A DNA stretch of 64,000 nucleotides from Ashinkailepas kermadecensis (GCA_034440615.1 JAOTOM010005179.1:707001-771000); one strand, 5' to 3'. Counted from the stretch's first letter, positions 14,678 to 27,961 are shown. Notes: generated by a model not told the origin, from the letters alone. Numbers and translations are program-made.

Positions 14678-15468
14678 GTGTGGAAGACACATACAGTAGG
14701 CAGCTGTGAGGTGATATCAGGCATTTTTCTTCTTTTCAACAAAATTCCAAAGCCATCATCGAAAGCCGTCAGGGATGATGAACGAATCGCTCAATCTGAG
14801 ATTCTGAATGAACACTTTTCTACCGTCAGAGATAAGATTTCTGAGTCACTTCTGTCCCAGAGTGATACAGCTGCTCGTCTTCGCCCAGTCCGGGTTGTTG
14901 TGGATGTCGTACGCCTTAGGCAAGTTATTTCGGACGAACTTCCCATCTACTTGCAAAGAATGAACAATTATGTAAGAACACATGATATTCAAATTTTCCT
15001 TCTCAAGGTGACCTTTTCTGTGATCGGTGGCCATGCTCTTCACTTTATGAACTATTATATTCGGACCAGTAAGCTGCCATCCATGTGGAGGGAAGCGAAC
15101 ATTCTCCCACTTCACAAGTCTGGTTTAACTAACGATCAGAACAACTTACAATCACATACTTACTGCACCGCCTGTCGGGTGTATTCTATAAACTACTTGG
15201 AGGAGTGGTGGCAAGTCGGCTGACGGAATATCTTGATGGCAACGGCATTATCGCAGTCTCTCAGCACGGTTTCCGAAGCAAGCACTCCACGGACACTGCA
15301 CCATTGTCGGTAGTACATACCAAGCACTCCACTGACACTGCACCATTGTCGGTAGTACATACCAAGCATTCCACGGACACTGCACCATTGTCGGTAGTAC
15401 ATACCAAGCACTCCACGGACACTGCACCATTGTCGGTAGTACATACCATCATTTTAGCTGTCGATTAA
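14678..15468 (+). pseudogene. LINE reverse transcriptase palm/fingers fragment with in-frame minisatellite
   Basis: Two overlapping frames cover RT motifs 0 to 2. The first (14678-15223) has NEHFSTVRDKI, YYIRTSKLPSMWREANILPL and HKSG. The second (15205-15468) has VASRLTEYLDGNGIIAVSQH and GFRSKHSTDTA. At the HSTDTA motif, a 42-bp unit has been amplified to four copies in frame, so the protein motif KHSTDTAPLSVVHT is repeated. A stop (gattaa) follows and motif A resumes in another frame. Confidence 0.87.
15280..15447. repeat. 42-bp minisatellite, exactly 4 copies, within LINE RT
   Basis: Four contiguous 42-bp units start at 15280, 15322, 15364 and 15406, each beginning aagcactccac(g/t)gacactg (third copy aagcattcc) and ending gtagtacatacc. 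Copies differ by one or two bases. The unit corresponds to the conserved LINE RT segment around HSTDTA. Confidence 0.97.
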
Positions 15469-17126
15469 AAAAAATGTAGCAGCTCTAATGGCATTAGATT
15501 TGTCCACATGTTTTGATTCCCATATTGCATGAAAATTGTTTTGTAAGATCTATCCGCACGACATTCATGATTCCTTGATTCCTTTGTTATTTACGTTCCT
15601 TTTATGACTTGCTTTTTATGAGTCGCCAGTTCACTGTAAGCGGCATAAAACTGAACCACCAGAAACGCAAGTCATCTTGTCGACATCTCAAATGCGCAAA
15701 ATTCATCCTGACTTTCAAGAGGTTAGAATACACATAAGCGGGGAGGAAATCACTAAATGTGCACGCCTAAAAAGTCTTGGTGCTGTGATTCACCCCACAC
15801 TGTCATGGTCTGATGGCATATCTACAATTGCTAAGCAAATATATGAGTGTTCTTGTATTGGCCAAGTTGAGAAATGAGCTATCTGACCGTGTAGTTATTA
15901 AGCATGTCAATTGCTACTCTTATGCCTTCACATGTGCGTTACTGCATGGCTGTGTGGGGAAACATTTGTGACCAGCAACGTGTTATACTGCGCTAGGTTG
16001 TAACCTATCCAATCCACACACTGGCAAGTCTCAAGAAACAAGACCATCTGACGCACCTTCGAGCGCGATTAGGCTGGCCGCATATTGGCCATTTATAGAA
16101 CAACAGGGTGCTTCACTGGTCCATCGTGTACTTTACATTCAAGTCACAATCCTCCAGGTATAGGCCAAATGCTCCCGTTATTATGCTCAGTATCATCACT
16201 CGAAACTGGAATGTACACTTTAGCAACTCATGGACCGAAAGTAGAAGCAGAAACAGCAAAGACATCTTTGAAATCAAGGGATGCTGCCAACTAGAACAAT
16301 TTCACTGGTGATACAAAATAAATGAGGTATCTGAAGACATTCAAAAGAAGCACATGCAACAGCAAATAGATTGACACGTTTATCTGTCACATGTTTGATG
16401 TGTTGTCCATGTACGTATATGTCATGTATGAATGTTTCTGAAGGTTCCGACCATCGCTTCTATCATTCATCTTGTTGTGCTATGTGTGCTTGGCATGACT
16501 ATCTCGAGTTGATATCAGCCATATATTATGGAAGCTCGATCAATTTGATACCGGAAAACATTATAGTCCTCATCTGGAAATTAATCATTAAAACATCGGC
16601 TGTTTATAATTACAGACTGTGTGTCTTAACGGCACCCGATCCTAAGTTTAAAACCGTTTCTGTTTTTAGCATTACTTCTCGCGGCCCCGTGTGGAAACAA
16701 TATAATTCCGTCCTAGGTCAGGATAGTTCTCCTGCTTGAATGGACTATAGCATGGACGTCCCCGCAGTTTCGTGCATGCACTGCGTATCTCAATTGTAAG
16801 ATATTTCGTGAATAAACGAAAACCCATGGCACGAATGGACACATAGGTATGCGATAGCCAAGGTTCGAAAACTCGCATCAAATCATGGGACGGGGTTCGT
16901 GTCCGAAAATTTTCGGATTCAATAAGGAAAATGATTATTATTTTTCGCAGGGCACTAGACCAGGGTGGAGGGTGGAGGGACCCTCCCGACTCACCCGCTA
17001 TCTCCAGCCATGGCGATAATTCACATTGCATAAATACTGATTCATCACAATCTAACAAGTGGAACCAGATATCTATAACATTGTAGCATATGTTACCTTT
17101 TCCGTCAAGTTCGTCTACTTTGATTT

Positions 17127-18420
17127 ATGTATAGTTTATGGTCATGTTTTGGAAGCAGCGGAAGGAAAATGTCGCATCGGCTGGCTTTCCTTCACAGCTT
17201 GTCACAAGCCGGAAGCCGGTTAGGACGTAAGGAAAACGATGAGGCGAGTATTTGTAGTAGGAGGTCGTCTGAGCAGGCTAAGATATTTGGAGCATGGTGT
17301 GGCGCTGTGGTAGACTGTGATGAAATTAATGTTACGCAAATTATAGCAAGGATTAAGCAAACACTGAGCCGATGGAATCAGAGAGATCACACTTTGAAAG
17401 GAGAAATAACTTTGTCTAAGTCGCTAATTGTAATCCCATTGACTTATATAATGTCTGCCAGTCTCATATAGAATGAAATTTTGAATCAAAACCACGCATA
17501 CTTAAGTTCCTATGGAATGATCGAACAGCTAAAGTTGCGAAATAAACTATATGCTTACCCATCAACGAAGGCGGACTGAACGCCTCTGACGTCCTGCAAG
17601 TTATAAAGCTATCCAAATATCATGGCTGTAAAAGATGATAAGATTATAAATACAGCCTTTGTTGATGTTTTTGAAGTAAGCTGTGTGTATTCCATGGAGG
17701 ATGGGTTAAACATAAATTACACTAATGTTTTGACAATTCAAAAATGAATGCATGGTATTATAAGCAAATGTTGTTGTGGTTCAGAACGGCAGTGCCAATT
17801 AATCGACCGATAATTGGCAAAGAAGTAAGGCAGCAACACATTTGGCATAGCTCGTCGATGCGGTAGGTGGGCACCGTATTTTCAATACTGAACTAGAGAG
17901 GGTGTGAACCTTATTGATTACATTTTTGATCACATTGGCAGATACCATGCTTTCTTTACAAATATATCTGGAAAAATTTCGTCCGCATGGCTTAAACCCC
18001 TCATATATATATGGGATGTTGTCAGGCCTCAATTAAAACGTTTGGCTATGCTAAGTCCTCATTTGTAATCTATAGACATCACAAGGGTACTATGAAGGTG
18101 AACAATAGACAATTTCGCTTTCGCTACTGAAATCTAAATGTTTCTACAGCCAAACTTTATCTCGCGTGAGGCCAACCGCACAAGAGTGCACCCTGGGACG
18201 AGGAAGGAAAGAGGTTTGGCCGAGCGTAAAATAAAATACGTTGCTTGCCATTTAGAATCACCTCATCGACGAGATTGCAAGTTTTCAATATAGAATTATT
18301 CATCGCTACTTTCGAACACGACGATTTTTATGCATTAAGAAAGTGATAGATGACCCATTTTGCCAGAACTGTGGAGAGATAGAAACAATAGAACACCTAT
18401 CTTTGCGTGTCATTCAGTGA
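17127..18420 (+). pseudogene. second degenerate non-LTR retrotransposon, RT thumb to zf-RVT-like C-terminus
   Basis: The plus-strand frame from 17127 contains RIKQTLSRWNQRDHTLKGE and LSKSLIVIPLTYIMSASLI, matching the post-RT region (kv-kkL-kW-qR-LTl-Gri-viKsL) of L1/Tx1-type LINEs. In another frame, KFLWNDRTAKVAK (17504) is followed after a stop by PINEGGLNASDV (17558), the typical W-N, K-i, GGL segment. Near the end (18283-18420) lies FQYRIIHRYF, then DDPFCQNCGEIETIEHL, the C-x2-C...H zinc-binding pattern at the C-terminus of such ORF2 proteins. Catalytic motifs upstream are missing (5' truncation), and several stops and frameshifts occur. Its C-terminal architecture differs from the first LINE, so it is a different family. 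Confidence 0.85.
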
Positions 18421-21400
18421 CTGTATTTCGGCAGAAATTATGTGACGGGTTAAACCAAGTAAAAGCCGAAGATAACGCCTGACATAGATGTCAGAGCCGT
18501 GGCTTTGTGGTCCCCAGTTCCAGGTTCGGTGTAGTATTTGAGTGGTACACTACACTCTTGTGTCCACTCAGCTGCATCGCTATTTCTACGGGACATCCAC
18601 CGTCCCAATAACCGGATAAGCACGCCTTTCGTATGTTCTGGTTTGTTTTTCTTCCCGCTATGCGAGCGCCAGCGCATCTTGCCTTTTGCAGAGATTCAAT
18701 TGCATATTGTTCTCAGTGGACCGCTTTTGTACCAAATGTGGCCGCCTGTTTTCCGCGCATGATTAATCGCGGAGAAGAAAGGAATATCATCCCTCTTTGT
18801 TGCAGTTGAGCTTCGCTTCATGCACTCCTTATAAATGTTTACGAGACATCTCGTCGGATTTTCTTGTTTGTGTAGGCATTTGGCGCAAATGGTCTTGAGC
18901 CTGCTGTGAGGTAGCCGTCTCAAGTTTTGCATGACATCTTGCGAGACTGCAGGAAATCATCTCCATTTTCATCCGAGTGAAGAGTAACGTCCTCCCACTG
19001 CATTTAACGGACCTCGTCGCGAACCTTCAGACAAGATAGTAAGCAGAACAGATACCACGCCGTTCTGTTCAGCTCATCAGGATCGTGTGCCCCAAGCTGA
19101 TCCGTAGCCCACAAAGCCTCGGAGAACTGAATCAGCGTGGTTCTGATGGGCTGATTCCCCATATTCGACATTGCTCGGTATTTTTCAGTTTTGTCTTCTT
19201 CGTCACCCAGGTTTGCTCAAGTGCTGGATCGGTCCCCAGCAACGTTGAATGATTGTTTTCTGTCAAGTATTTCCATACGAGATGAATTGCAGTACTGAAA
19301 GTCTAAACTTCATATTCTCTTCCGGGCTCCTGTTCCAGCGTTAAAAACATGTAAGCGAGGACAGAATTGAGAAGCCGAGGGATCATGTTAAGTCCATCTT
19401 GATCAAATTCTTCACTGGATTCCGCCTTTTAACAACTTGTCAAGCCAGGGCCTTGTCTTTCGAACTGTATCTTGGTTTGTGTTGGCCTAAATAATCTCAT
19501 ATGCAGATTTATAAAGCGTACTTACCCTAGCGTACTGGTCATCAGAGTCTAGTATTTCTCATTATATCTTTTCTTTTCTTCTTTCTTATGTCTTCTTCTC
19601 ATTTCTTATATCTCATTCAGTGTACTTGGTAGAATTACATGTTGGGTCGAGAAAAGTGGCAAACCTCTCCTGACCTTAGGCTGGAAGAAAATACCCGTGT
19701 ACTTGTTTTACCTCGGGTCATGCATTTTCCTTCTCAAGCCCGGCCAGTAGTATCTTACGTTTATTCCCGCTTATCCTCCCACACGAAGTATACCAGCGAT
19801 ATATCAATTGCATTACGTGATTCTGGCAATACTAACCTTCGACTGGTTTTGTGGTTCGAGATTGAGCGGACACAATGGCGTCCTATGCTGGGGTCAGGAG
19901 TTGCGTTGTCCCAGGCCCTATCCTGAACACTGCATCGGGCGTTTTTTGTGTGTAGGGTTGCAAGTTTGTGTGACCATGTACTATCATGAACCTAGTGTTG
20001 ATAATTTCACAGCTTTGTGAATAGAGAGACACATCCATTAGCCGCAGGTGCAAATGTACCCGCAACATGTATTAAAGTTCCACTGATGGACCATGGAGTG
20101 GGCTTCTGGTGATAATGTATACCGGTGCTGGAACAAAGGAGACATCACAGATCAATACAGCGATTCGTTTGCTACAGTGTCAATTGCCCAATAAAATAAA
20201 TTGTGCCTGAATTGACGAACTTTTGAGCCATAGCACTCCCATTGCGATGCCTTCCCTTCGGTAATGTTCAAATTATGCTTCGGAATTCATGAAAACCGAC
20301 GCATGGCAGTCCAGTGTATCTTCTGCGGTGACTATAAGCTTCCACATGCATAAGCAGTCCATTTTAGGTACACTTGTTTCTTGACATGTTTATTAGGGTT
20401 TTGCACACTGTTTTGGTGGCTTGATAACAATCATCGCAATGAAGCATGACAGCACATTATTTTGAAGATGTACTTGTATGCTAAGGTATGAGAATGGCGC
20501 GATGTATCAATACTGAAGTGGGGTAAAACGTCTGCAGAAGTGGATGCAATTTATGTCCGTTATTATATCCGAACAAAGAAAATTAGTTCGTTGGGTGAAT
20601 GGGGAACGTCGTCCTTGGAGTCATTCTGCATATAATCGAACTGGAACGACTGCGTACATGCCGCACTGGTGCTTCATTTCTCCAGTTAGTCATCATGCTA
20701 TTTGCGGTGTGCTAGTTTATACAATGGTGAACCATGGGTTGGTATGTACATGATGGGACCATATTTCATGGATTCAAAGACGTTGAAATCCGCAGAGGAA
20801 CAACACATTACCGTCAACATTAGACCAAGTTCATCGTATCCCTAATACCAATTGGCCAACTAAACCAGTTGACCATATTCACCAGTAAACACACGTTCTG
20901 TCAGTGTTGTCGAACCCGCTACAATGTACACCACGAGCGGGAATATTTCAGAGTATCGTTGCGCTAGTTGTCGGGTGCGAGGTTCGCAGTGAGATATCTT
21001 TCACAGCCGATCAGCGTTTCCCTGACAAAGAGGTCTCCACGGACTTGTTGCTTCTTATATTCAGGACACTTTTCAGATATCCGCGCGTGTTCAATATCGC
21101 GTCTTATACCCACCTATATTTTCATAGTTTTTTTTTTAAACCGATCTTCCAAATTGAGAGGAGCCATGATTTTGAAAGACGGAGTATGGGAGATAGATAC
21201 CCAGGATCTATCAATGTTTGTCAGGGGTGCATGCTTGACGTTATCATGGCTATTATCTGATCGGCCGCTGATGCTGGAGACAGCAGAAAATTTAAGAAAT
21301 ACATCAGATGATTAGAAAGCTCACATGTAGAATATCTAGACTTCTTGCTACTTTTCTGTAGTTGTAGGATGTTTGTACCTTCAGAGAAGGAGTCATCTTG

Positions 21401-21851
21401 TCTTAACCTTCCTTTCAGAGAACGGATCATCGTGATATTTCATATAATTACAGTTTATCTGGTGGCAATGTTTCGTCCTTGAACGTCTACCACACTATTA
21501 AATATGCGATACTTCGAAAACTTGAATTTCTGCAAAACCATGCAGTACGATCGACAGTGTGAAGTGCCATTGGGGACGACGGGTGAACGAGGAAAGCGGA
21601 AGCTATGGAGCTCTCGTAACCAACAGTTTTTTTTCCACACAATTACGTTGAATCTCAGTCACATATTTTCGGATGCTAAAATATCGGACCACAAGATATG
21701 TGCTGTAGGCGGGTGGGGTCTATTTCAGCGAGTGCACCTGGTGCCGGTTTACCTGAACGGGTGAAATTTGTTTGAACTGACGACTTGGGTGCCTGTGACA
21801 CCTGAACAATTGTAATTAGAGCGAAAACATCCCGAGTGAGTACATTTTCGA

Positions 21852-21894
21852 TCGCTTATGTTATGTTGGAAATGAACGCTTATGTTATGTTGGA
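21852..21894. repeat. short direct repeat cgcttatgttatgttgga, 2 copies
   Basis: An 18-bp sequence occurs twice at 24-bp spacing within an otherwise unremarkable AT-rich stretch. Confidence 0.75.
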
Positions 21895-22167
21895 GCATCC
21901 AAATTTGTTACGCCCAAGATTTTATGCTGTTTTTGTGCGATTTATTGGAAAGGAATATGTTGTTTTTCTGTGTTTTTTTCTTCATTTTTTACTTGCATTT
22001 TTTGCAATAATATGTTGTTTCCACATTTTTTTTAATATGTATTTAAGCATATCCAAATAGGTGATGTACCCACTAAGCAACACCTGTTTTTCTCAACTTT
22101 ACCCCTTGTCATTCCTCCAGGTTATTATTTGCCATATGCAGTTCTTCGGTTGTAAATGTACGCAATA

Positions 22168-22320
22168 CTTGTGAACATACTCGCTCGCATCATGCTCGCT
22201 GCATTTACTCTCGCTCAGATGTCGCTGACGTTCAATTTATCAGCTCGCTAAAACTATACTTGCTCGGAGAAATTCGGTCAAAGTGCATTCGCTCAAGCTG
22301 CATTGCGTCAAGTGTCTAAT
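22168..22320. repeat. degenerate tandem repeat of about 15-16 bp (GCTCGCTGCATTTAC-like)
   Basis: Segments such as actcgctcgcatca, tgctcgctgcatttac, tctcgctcagatgtc, tgctcggagaaattcg, gctcaagctgcattgc and gtcaagtg follow one another in loose phase. Divergence is high. Its style matches the degenerate arrays at 9.4 and 41-42 kb, though the consensus differs. Confidence 0.5.
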
Positions 22321-23921
22321 ATGCGTTGAAGGTTTCCTTCAGGTAAACTCAGTGCTTGCATAGTCGTACCGTGCGTGCCTTGCATGCCTATCAATTCATC
22401 CTTGGGAACAGCTTAGCGGCTTAGCAACTCTTTAACTACACAATTAGCCATAATGCTATCGTTCTTTTGCAGTCCAAGATGTTGTCTTAGTGCTATGCAA
22501 TGCAGATCATTTAAAATGTCGCGGGTTTACATTAAATTCCCATTAGAGCATGCCGGGATATCTGGACACATGTGCCTAAGTGGTTTCTCGTGTCTCACTG
22601 ATTAAAATGTAGATAGTAAAATATAACGCTTTTGATCTCAAACTGTGCCTCAAACAGCACCACATGGGATTATGGCTGGAATAAATAAACGGGAAGTGCC
22701 GATAACTTTACTGCGTAGATAGAGGTGTGCCGAACATATATGCCGAACACCGGTTTGGCTGTGCCGAACATAGATGCCAACTTGTCGGCTTGCCGCCTGA
22801 ATGTTTATTGTAGGACATCCATCATCACTAAAAATATGCATACTGTGAGTAAAGGGAGGTGCTAGGTGAGAGTGATAGACTGCTTTCAGGAATCAAAATG
22901 ACTGCTGGAAAATTGAGCTATATCAGCCATCGGTATTTCGTAACAAAGGGCACATTCTGAGATAGCAGCAGATCATGCTCCTCTTCTAGGGTCGAGTCGA
23001 ATGACCAGCTCATTGGCGATGCCAGTCGGTGTCTGGTAGATCTGGTGCAATGTGTTGGTCCTTGTCGATCACTTATATCATTCTGACTAATTTTCCACCG
23101 CCCCTTGGCTGCGGCGAAAGTCCGCGTTTGTGCATCACCTTGGGGATACTTGGAATCATAGGCGTAGGGTGGTATGAGACTGGGACGGTGTTGGATTGTG
23201 CTTTGTAATCTTAGATGTGGAGAGGAAATTTCCGGTTAAGCGAATATGGAGGGTATTTTTCTTGAAACATACGATATGAAAATCCCGGTTTGCACTTTAC
23301 AGTGCATCTTGAGCACCTTGTCACATAAAAAAAAATCATTTTAAAACTGAATCATTCAACCGCCAAATGGGCAAAATGAGATGGTCATTTTCTGCAGAGG
23401 ATAATATTCTGGATGCCAAAAATCCAGGAACAGCCCATTTTGCCAACCTTGGGCTGGCATGCCTCCTTCCTTTACACGTGGCAGAATGATTATATCGTTC
23501 ATGCATGCGGTGGCTGTGTCCCTGTATATGCATCCTCCACTGCTCATACACTGCCTGGAAAATATTCTCAGGGTGATTGGGGCGACGAACGAAACCCATG
23601 TTTTGACGATATATGTATACTCGGGCTACGCGTCGTCTCCATCCCCGCCAAAAGAAAACTTGACAATTAAACTTGTGAACATGGCCGTGGGACCGACCGC
23701 CCTGCAACTAATTGAGGCCCTCATTGACCTCCACTGGGCCCTCGTGGTTCCATGGTGCGATATCGATAACAAGTAGCTGGGCATAATTATGCGCCCTTCC
23801 AGTTAGCTGTGGGCATACAATAGTTGTTTTATTATGACACTCGCTCAATGGGCATTATATTTATGTCAATTATACAATGAAAACACGAAACTAAACTAAA
23901 AGTGAACGTTGCGTCACTACT

Positions 23922-24152
23922 ATTAGATGTACACTGCGCTTCATTAGATGTACACCGCACTTCATTAGATGTACACCGCACATCATTAGATGTACACCGC
24001 ACTTCATTAGATGTACACCGCACTTCATTAGATATACACCGCGCTTCATTAGATGTACACCGCACTTCATTAGATGTACACCGCACTTCATTAGATGTAC
24101 ACCGCACTTCATTAGATGTACACCGCACTTCATTAGATGTACGCCGCACTTC
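23922..24152. repeat. 21-bp minisatellite, exactly 11 copies
   Basis: Eleven units of 21 bp, each attagatgtacaccgcactt plus c, with a handful of substitutions (tatacaccgcgc, tacgccgc). Since 21 is divisible by three, the array gives open frames on both strands (repeated SLDVHRT on plus, MKCGVHL on minus), which are artefacts. Confidence 0.97.
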
Positions 24153-25169
24153 ATTGCCCGCTGCTCCGCCCCAATCAATTTTCCTCAAGAACCTATTCTT
24201 CAACTCAATGACGGCGACATCGGGAGATGCGTTCATGATGTGTTCGACGCGCATTTGCTTTCATCACACATTTTGCAACCTCTATTTTCTTCACAAGAAG
24301 ATATGTCAGCTACAAAAAACCTGCAGGCCATATTTTTCCTAGAATGTTCGTGTTAGATACCGGCCGATTTACCATGTTGTCAACAGCTAGCCCAGCCGTG
24401 TCGAACGACTGCAGCTAACTGACGATCCGGCCGAGTGCTCTCCGGCCACGAGGGTCCTCTCAAAGGGGCCAAGTTTAAAGGAAATGGGTGCAAATCAACA
24501 AATTGGTCGACATCTAGAAACTTCATAGCTACAATTTGTTCTCAACAATCCATATAGTGCATAACATTTCAATCCGATTTTATACGACTGACTTCTATGA
24601 ATGTGGCCCATTAAATGGGTTTCTGTTCAATCAGCGGCAAGATCTTGTTGCTCAATCCTAGCATATTTTCGTATGCTTTCCAAGTGCATTCTACACTTCA
24701 ACGACCGGGAAGATCAGGAACCAAAGAGCATCCAGATATCACAAATCGATTAAAATGCCTAGACTTAAAGTCACGATACTCGACCTGATCACCATCGTTA
24801 TGTAGGGCTTCTTGTAACCCAAAGCGGTTCTTTGGCACGTCGTTGTCCACTGGATACCCAGTGAATATATGGTATATGCTATGCTCTATGCTGTGAATAG
24901 ATTTCTTGAAGCGGACCGAGATGTAAGCTTTACAAGAGAGTTATAATAGAATGTGTTTGAGACATGTTGTTTGGAACTATACCCTAATCACGAATCATTG
25001 CAATCATTGCGTTGTATCTGTCGCATTGGGTTGAATCGGCCTCCAAAAACAGTGCAAAGTGCGTGTATATTTATTCTAAATATGTAACTTTGATACTCTA
25101 TGTTTATTTTAGATGCTCATACTCTCACAATAAAATGGGAAACTCCATGCCTAATATCAGTTGAGTAAT

Positions 25170-25195
25170 CTATCTATCTATATATATATATATCA
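25170..25195. repeat. (TATC)/(TA) microsatellite
   Basis: Short tatctatctatatatatatata tract. Confidence 0.9.
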
Positions 25196-25339
25196 TAAGC
25201 AGTCCCTGGCAATTTCTCGCCATGCACATCACTACCCTCCTTCCGCTATCCCATTAATTCCAATGGAATTGGTTTGAATTTAATTTTTTACACATACTAA
25301 ATTGAGGAATCAATCGAGAATACCAGTAAAGAAACTTAT

Positions 25340-26070
25340 TACCTGACTGTTTTCTTGCCAGCTGCTCAGGTTTTCTTGCCAGTTGCTAACGTTTTCTTCC
25401 CGTTGCTGCCAGCCTTGCAAATACGAACAAAAAGCAGAAACCAGGAATTCATTCAAAATGGATGTGTGTATTATGCAATACGTCATAATGTTGTCTCAGT
25501 CACATTTCTGGGTGACGCCAGTTATAATCGCCGAATGAAACAATGTATTTCTTGCAACGGAACAAGACGAGGCTAATATTTCCAACGGCCTTGCTTCCCA
25601 GCGTGCTTGCTTCGCCTTCACCTGTTCAGCGTTGCTTCCCTCTCCTGCTTCGCATTTTCTTGTCTTATGATCCACGGACGACACCTAATTCTTATCTCTG
25701 CACAGATACATCCTAGTACGTACTTGATAAGCAGTACATTCACACTTTTTGGTACCATATCTAAAATATGACTTTTTAGTCCTGGGGATTCAGCCTCTTT
25801 CCCAAGTTCTCGTCTCCTAAATGTTTTTTTGTTTGTTTCATTACTAACCTGTAGAGTCACCTTTATCATTCAACATTGCTGAGTCAGAATGATGTACGAA
25901 CATGTCTTGAACAAGTAAAAATATAGTCCTAATCATAAATACTGTAAAAAAAATGCATAGGTATGATCAAATGGAAAAAAGCCTAACGATAAAAAAGATA
26001 ACGATAACAAAGAGAGGCCCAGATTCGACACACTTCTGGCTGCATGTACAGAAGAAGAAGAAAACATTCC
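25340..26070. repeat. dispersed repeat family X, copy 2 (no expansion)
   Basis: Diverged direct copy of 12700-13850 sharing, in order, gctcaggttttcttgccag, ccttgcaaatacgaac, a single ctgggtgacgccagttata segment, ttgcaacggaacaagacg, cagcgttgcttccctctc, aatcataaatactgtaaa and cacttctggctgcatgtaca. Where copy 1 has the 37-bp array, copy 2 has one copy of the corresponding sequence, showing the ancestral single-unit state. It lacks the adjoining LINE. Confidence 0.75.
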
Positions 26071-26834
26071 AGCCCTCCTCGTCGCGAAAGTAATGTTGAA
26101 AAACTTCGGTTGTTTAGAACGTCGGACCTCGTGCATAACCGGCATTCGGTCCTATGTTCAAAACAACCTCGGTTTTTCATCATTTCTTTTCGCGGCCTCG
26201 AGCAGGAAGATGTAGTGATGTGAGTTTTTTGCGTTTCTGATTGATCTGAGTAGTTGCGAAATGTGTGCCATCTGCTGGTTTGGAAGTAAGCCGATGTAAA
26301 TATAAATGCGATGCGAATTAAAGCCGAGCACAACTTTAAAGTAAGCTATATGCATTATAGTCCTTTTATGACGTGCATGACAACTGATCCTCATGGCATC
26401 CTACTGAGTAAATAGTGTGAGAGGCTCTCAGGCATGTGAGAGGCTGTCGACAAAGTCTTAGCTTTCAACGTGAGAAACGTGCAGCTCTGAAAGAGGCGGT
26501 GCCGGCCGGGGACCATTTGCGGCTGCGGCTTTGTTTGAACATACGGACTCCACATTGCGTACCCTATTATTGACGGATGCAGTGGCGGTGTGTAATTGAT
26601 GCCAGAGCTGCTAAGCAATGGCGCGCCCGTTGGCGTGTTGCCTGGCGGCCGTTTGAGTTGCGGCAATGCTACACCTGTACGCCAGCTGACGCAGCGTCCT
26701 GTCGGGCAGCCTGGTCGCGTTGCCACATCGTTGCCTGCATCTGATTGGCCAGTCTAGCCCCTCCATTCAGCATGCAGCGCTCGTAAATAACGGCTGGCAG
26801 AACCACACAAAGGCAGTCATTAAATTATGACTGG

Positions 26835-26880
26835 AAGTCATTACTATGTGTGGCCCTGCCCGAAGAGCAATGGCTGCTGC
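26835..26880. repeat. short dispersed repeat, copy 1 (attactatgtgtggccctgc)
   Basis: About 40 bp alike with 61071-61112: attactatgtgtg(gc/at)ccctg(c/t)ccgaag, then a(g)agc(a/g)atggctg-like sequence. Possibly the conserved end of a small mobile element. Confidence 0.5.
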
Positions 26881-27738
26881 ACCCCCGTGCGACCTGCCGC
26901 GTGAGCGTCAGGTGCTTCTTCGACTTTCTAGCGTACAACAGTTGGCAATTATTGAAATTGCGTTTGCTTGTACTGTGTTCACTGATGACGCCCAAGCTGT
27001 GGACTAATGAGAAGCATTAGCTGACTACATTTGACATTGTGTGAAATAATCAGGTGTTAATTACCAGATCATTTCGTGGCAAAGTTTGCACGCCAACGAC
27101 ACGAATGGACTATTGTCTTAAAGTTTAGAGTAGTTCCGGTAATGGATATCGTTACATGATGTCAATTCCCATCTGGCTTATAGTGACTGTTTCACCACGT
27201 TATCGTAACAAAAATACCGGTTGACTGAACTCACTGCGATCATTTTGGACCACTGTTATCGATCCGGTGCTTTGACGCTTGCCCCGTGACGACGCTGCAA
27301 TATATTCGGTCAACCGCCGCGTACCACCGCGTTTCCCCCAGTTCGTAAAATGAAAGCCGGGTTGGCTATGGATTTTCGCGGCTGCAGAGAGAAGGGCGGT
27401 CGCCACTAAACTGTCCGTTTGTCGACACATCCTTGCCGAGTCATTTGACGTGGCCAAGAGCGGCAGTAATAGGAATGAACGCTGCCGTTGACGGTGCTGA
27501 AGTGTTGTCGCCAGCCATCAGAGCCCCTCAACAGCCCCACATCACGATACCCAGCGGCGGATATTGGTGACAAACCGGACATTTATCACTGCTGTGAAGT
27601 GCCGTGTTTGTCGCTAGAAGAAAATAGATGGCATCAGCGTCTTTGGCAAAAAAAAACACACAAAAATGTTGTAGCTGTATTCGTTTTCCATTTTTAGAAA
27701 GGAAATCTCACAGCACCCACTTAGCCAAGCAACCATGG

Positions 27739-27853
27739 GCCATCCATACAAACAAGGATAAGCCACCCACACAAACAGGCATTGGCCATCCATACAAACA
27801 AGCAGAGACCATCCATACAAACAAGGATAAGCCACCCACACAAACAGGCATTG
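27739..27853. repeat. 46-bp minisatellite, 2.5 copies
   Basis: A 46-bp unit beginning gccatccatacaaacaagga is followed by a 22-bp partial copy and a further near-full copy. A diverged piece (ccatccatacaaacaagcac, then caaatgaggaggatgagggc) lies beyond the TA tract at 27960, so the TA tract interrupts an old repeated block. Confidence 0.88.
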
Positions 27854-27885
27854 ACGAATGAGGAGAATGAGAGCGACGTCTGCGC

Positions 27886-27959
<74 letters not shown>
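27886..27959. repeat. (TA)n microsatellite
   Basis: About 74 bp of uninterrupted TA lying between two related blocks of the 27.7-28.0 kb repeat. Confidence 0.98.

Positions 27960-27961
<2 letters not shown>

Larger units (their letters stand above)
13838..15880 (+). pseudogene. degenerate CR1/L2-like non-LTR retrotransposon (LINE), endonuclease to RT C-terminus
   Basis: Broken frames on the plus strand follow the order of an APE-type LINE ORF2. First comes the endonuclease end (IVGDLKLNLL, then IHPTRVV). A linker at 14342-14551 (DLRWLLDWSSVYFV, then LRRCHAPWITE) and at 14552-14655 (RLLRNLSKHLIKSK) follows. The reverse transcriptase starts at 14678 with NEHFSTV, KLPSMWREANILPLHKSG and VSQHGFRSKHSTDTA, and continues with motif A, ALMALDLSTCFDS, at about 15482-15520. 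The C-terminal part is GIKLNHQK, then LKSLGAVIHPTLSWSDGI (15745-15820). There are multiple frameshifts and stops. I cannot find the YxDD catalytic motif: sequence between motif A and the KLNHQK region is too short, implying an internal deletion. The 5' end is truncated at the border with repeat family X. Dead copy. Confidence 0.88.
18421..23921. other. no recognisable gene over about 5.5 kb
   Basis: AT-rich DNA with short frames only. Frames at 20904-21315 and 23336-23776 exceed 100 codons but overlap others on the same or opposite strand and show no family motif. T-rich slippage tracts lie near 21130 and 21960-22035. Confidence 0.5.

Noticed and set aside
20904..21315. 115-118-codon overlapping plus frames
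   Set aside because: No domain, a T-run inside, and two frames open together.
23336..23776. Overlapping 85-123 codon frames on both strands near 23.4-23.7 kb
   Set aside because: Open on both strands over the same DNA, without recognisable motifs; insufficient support for either.
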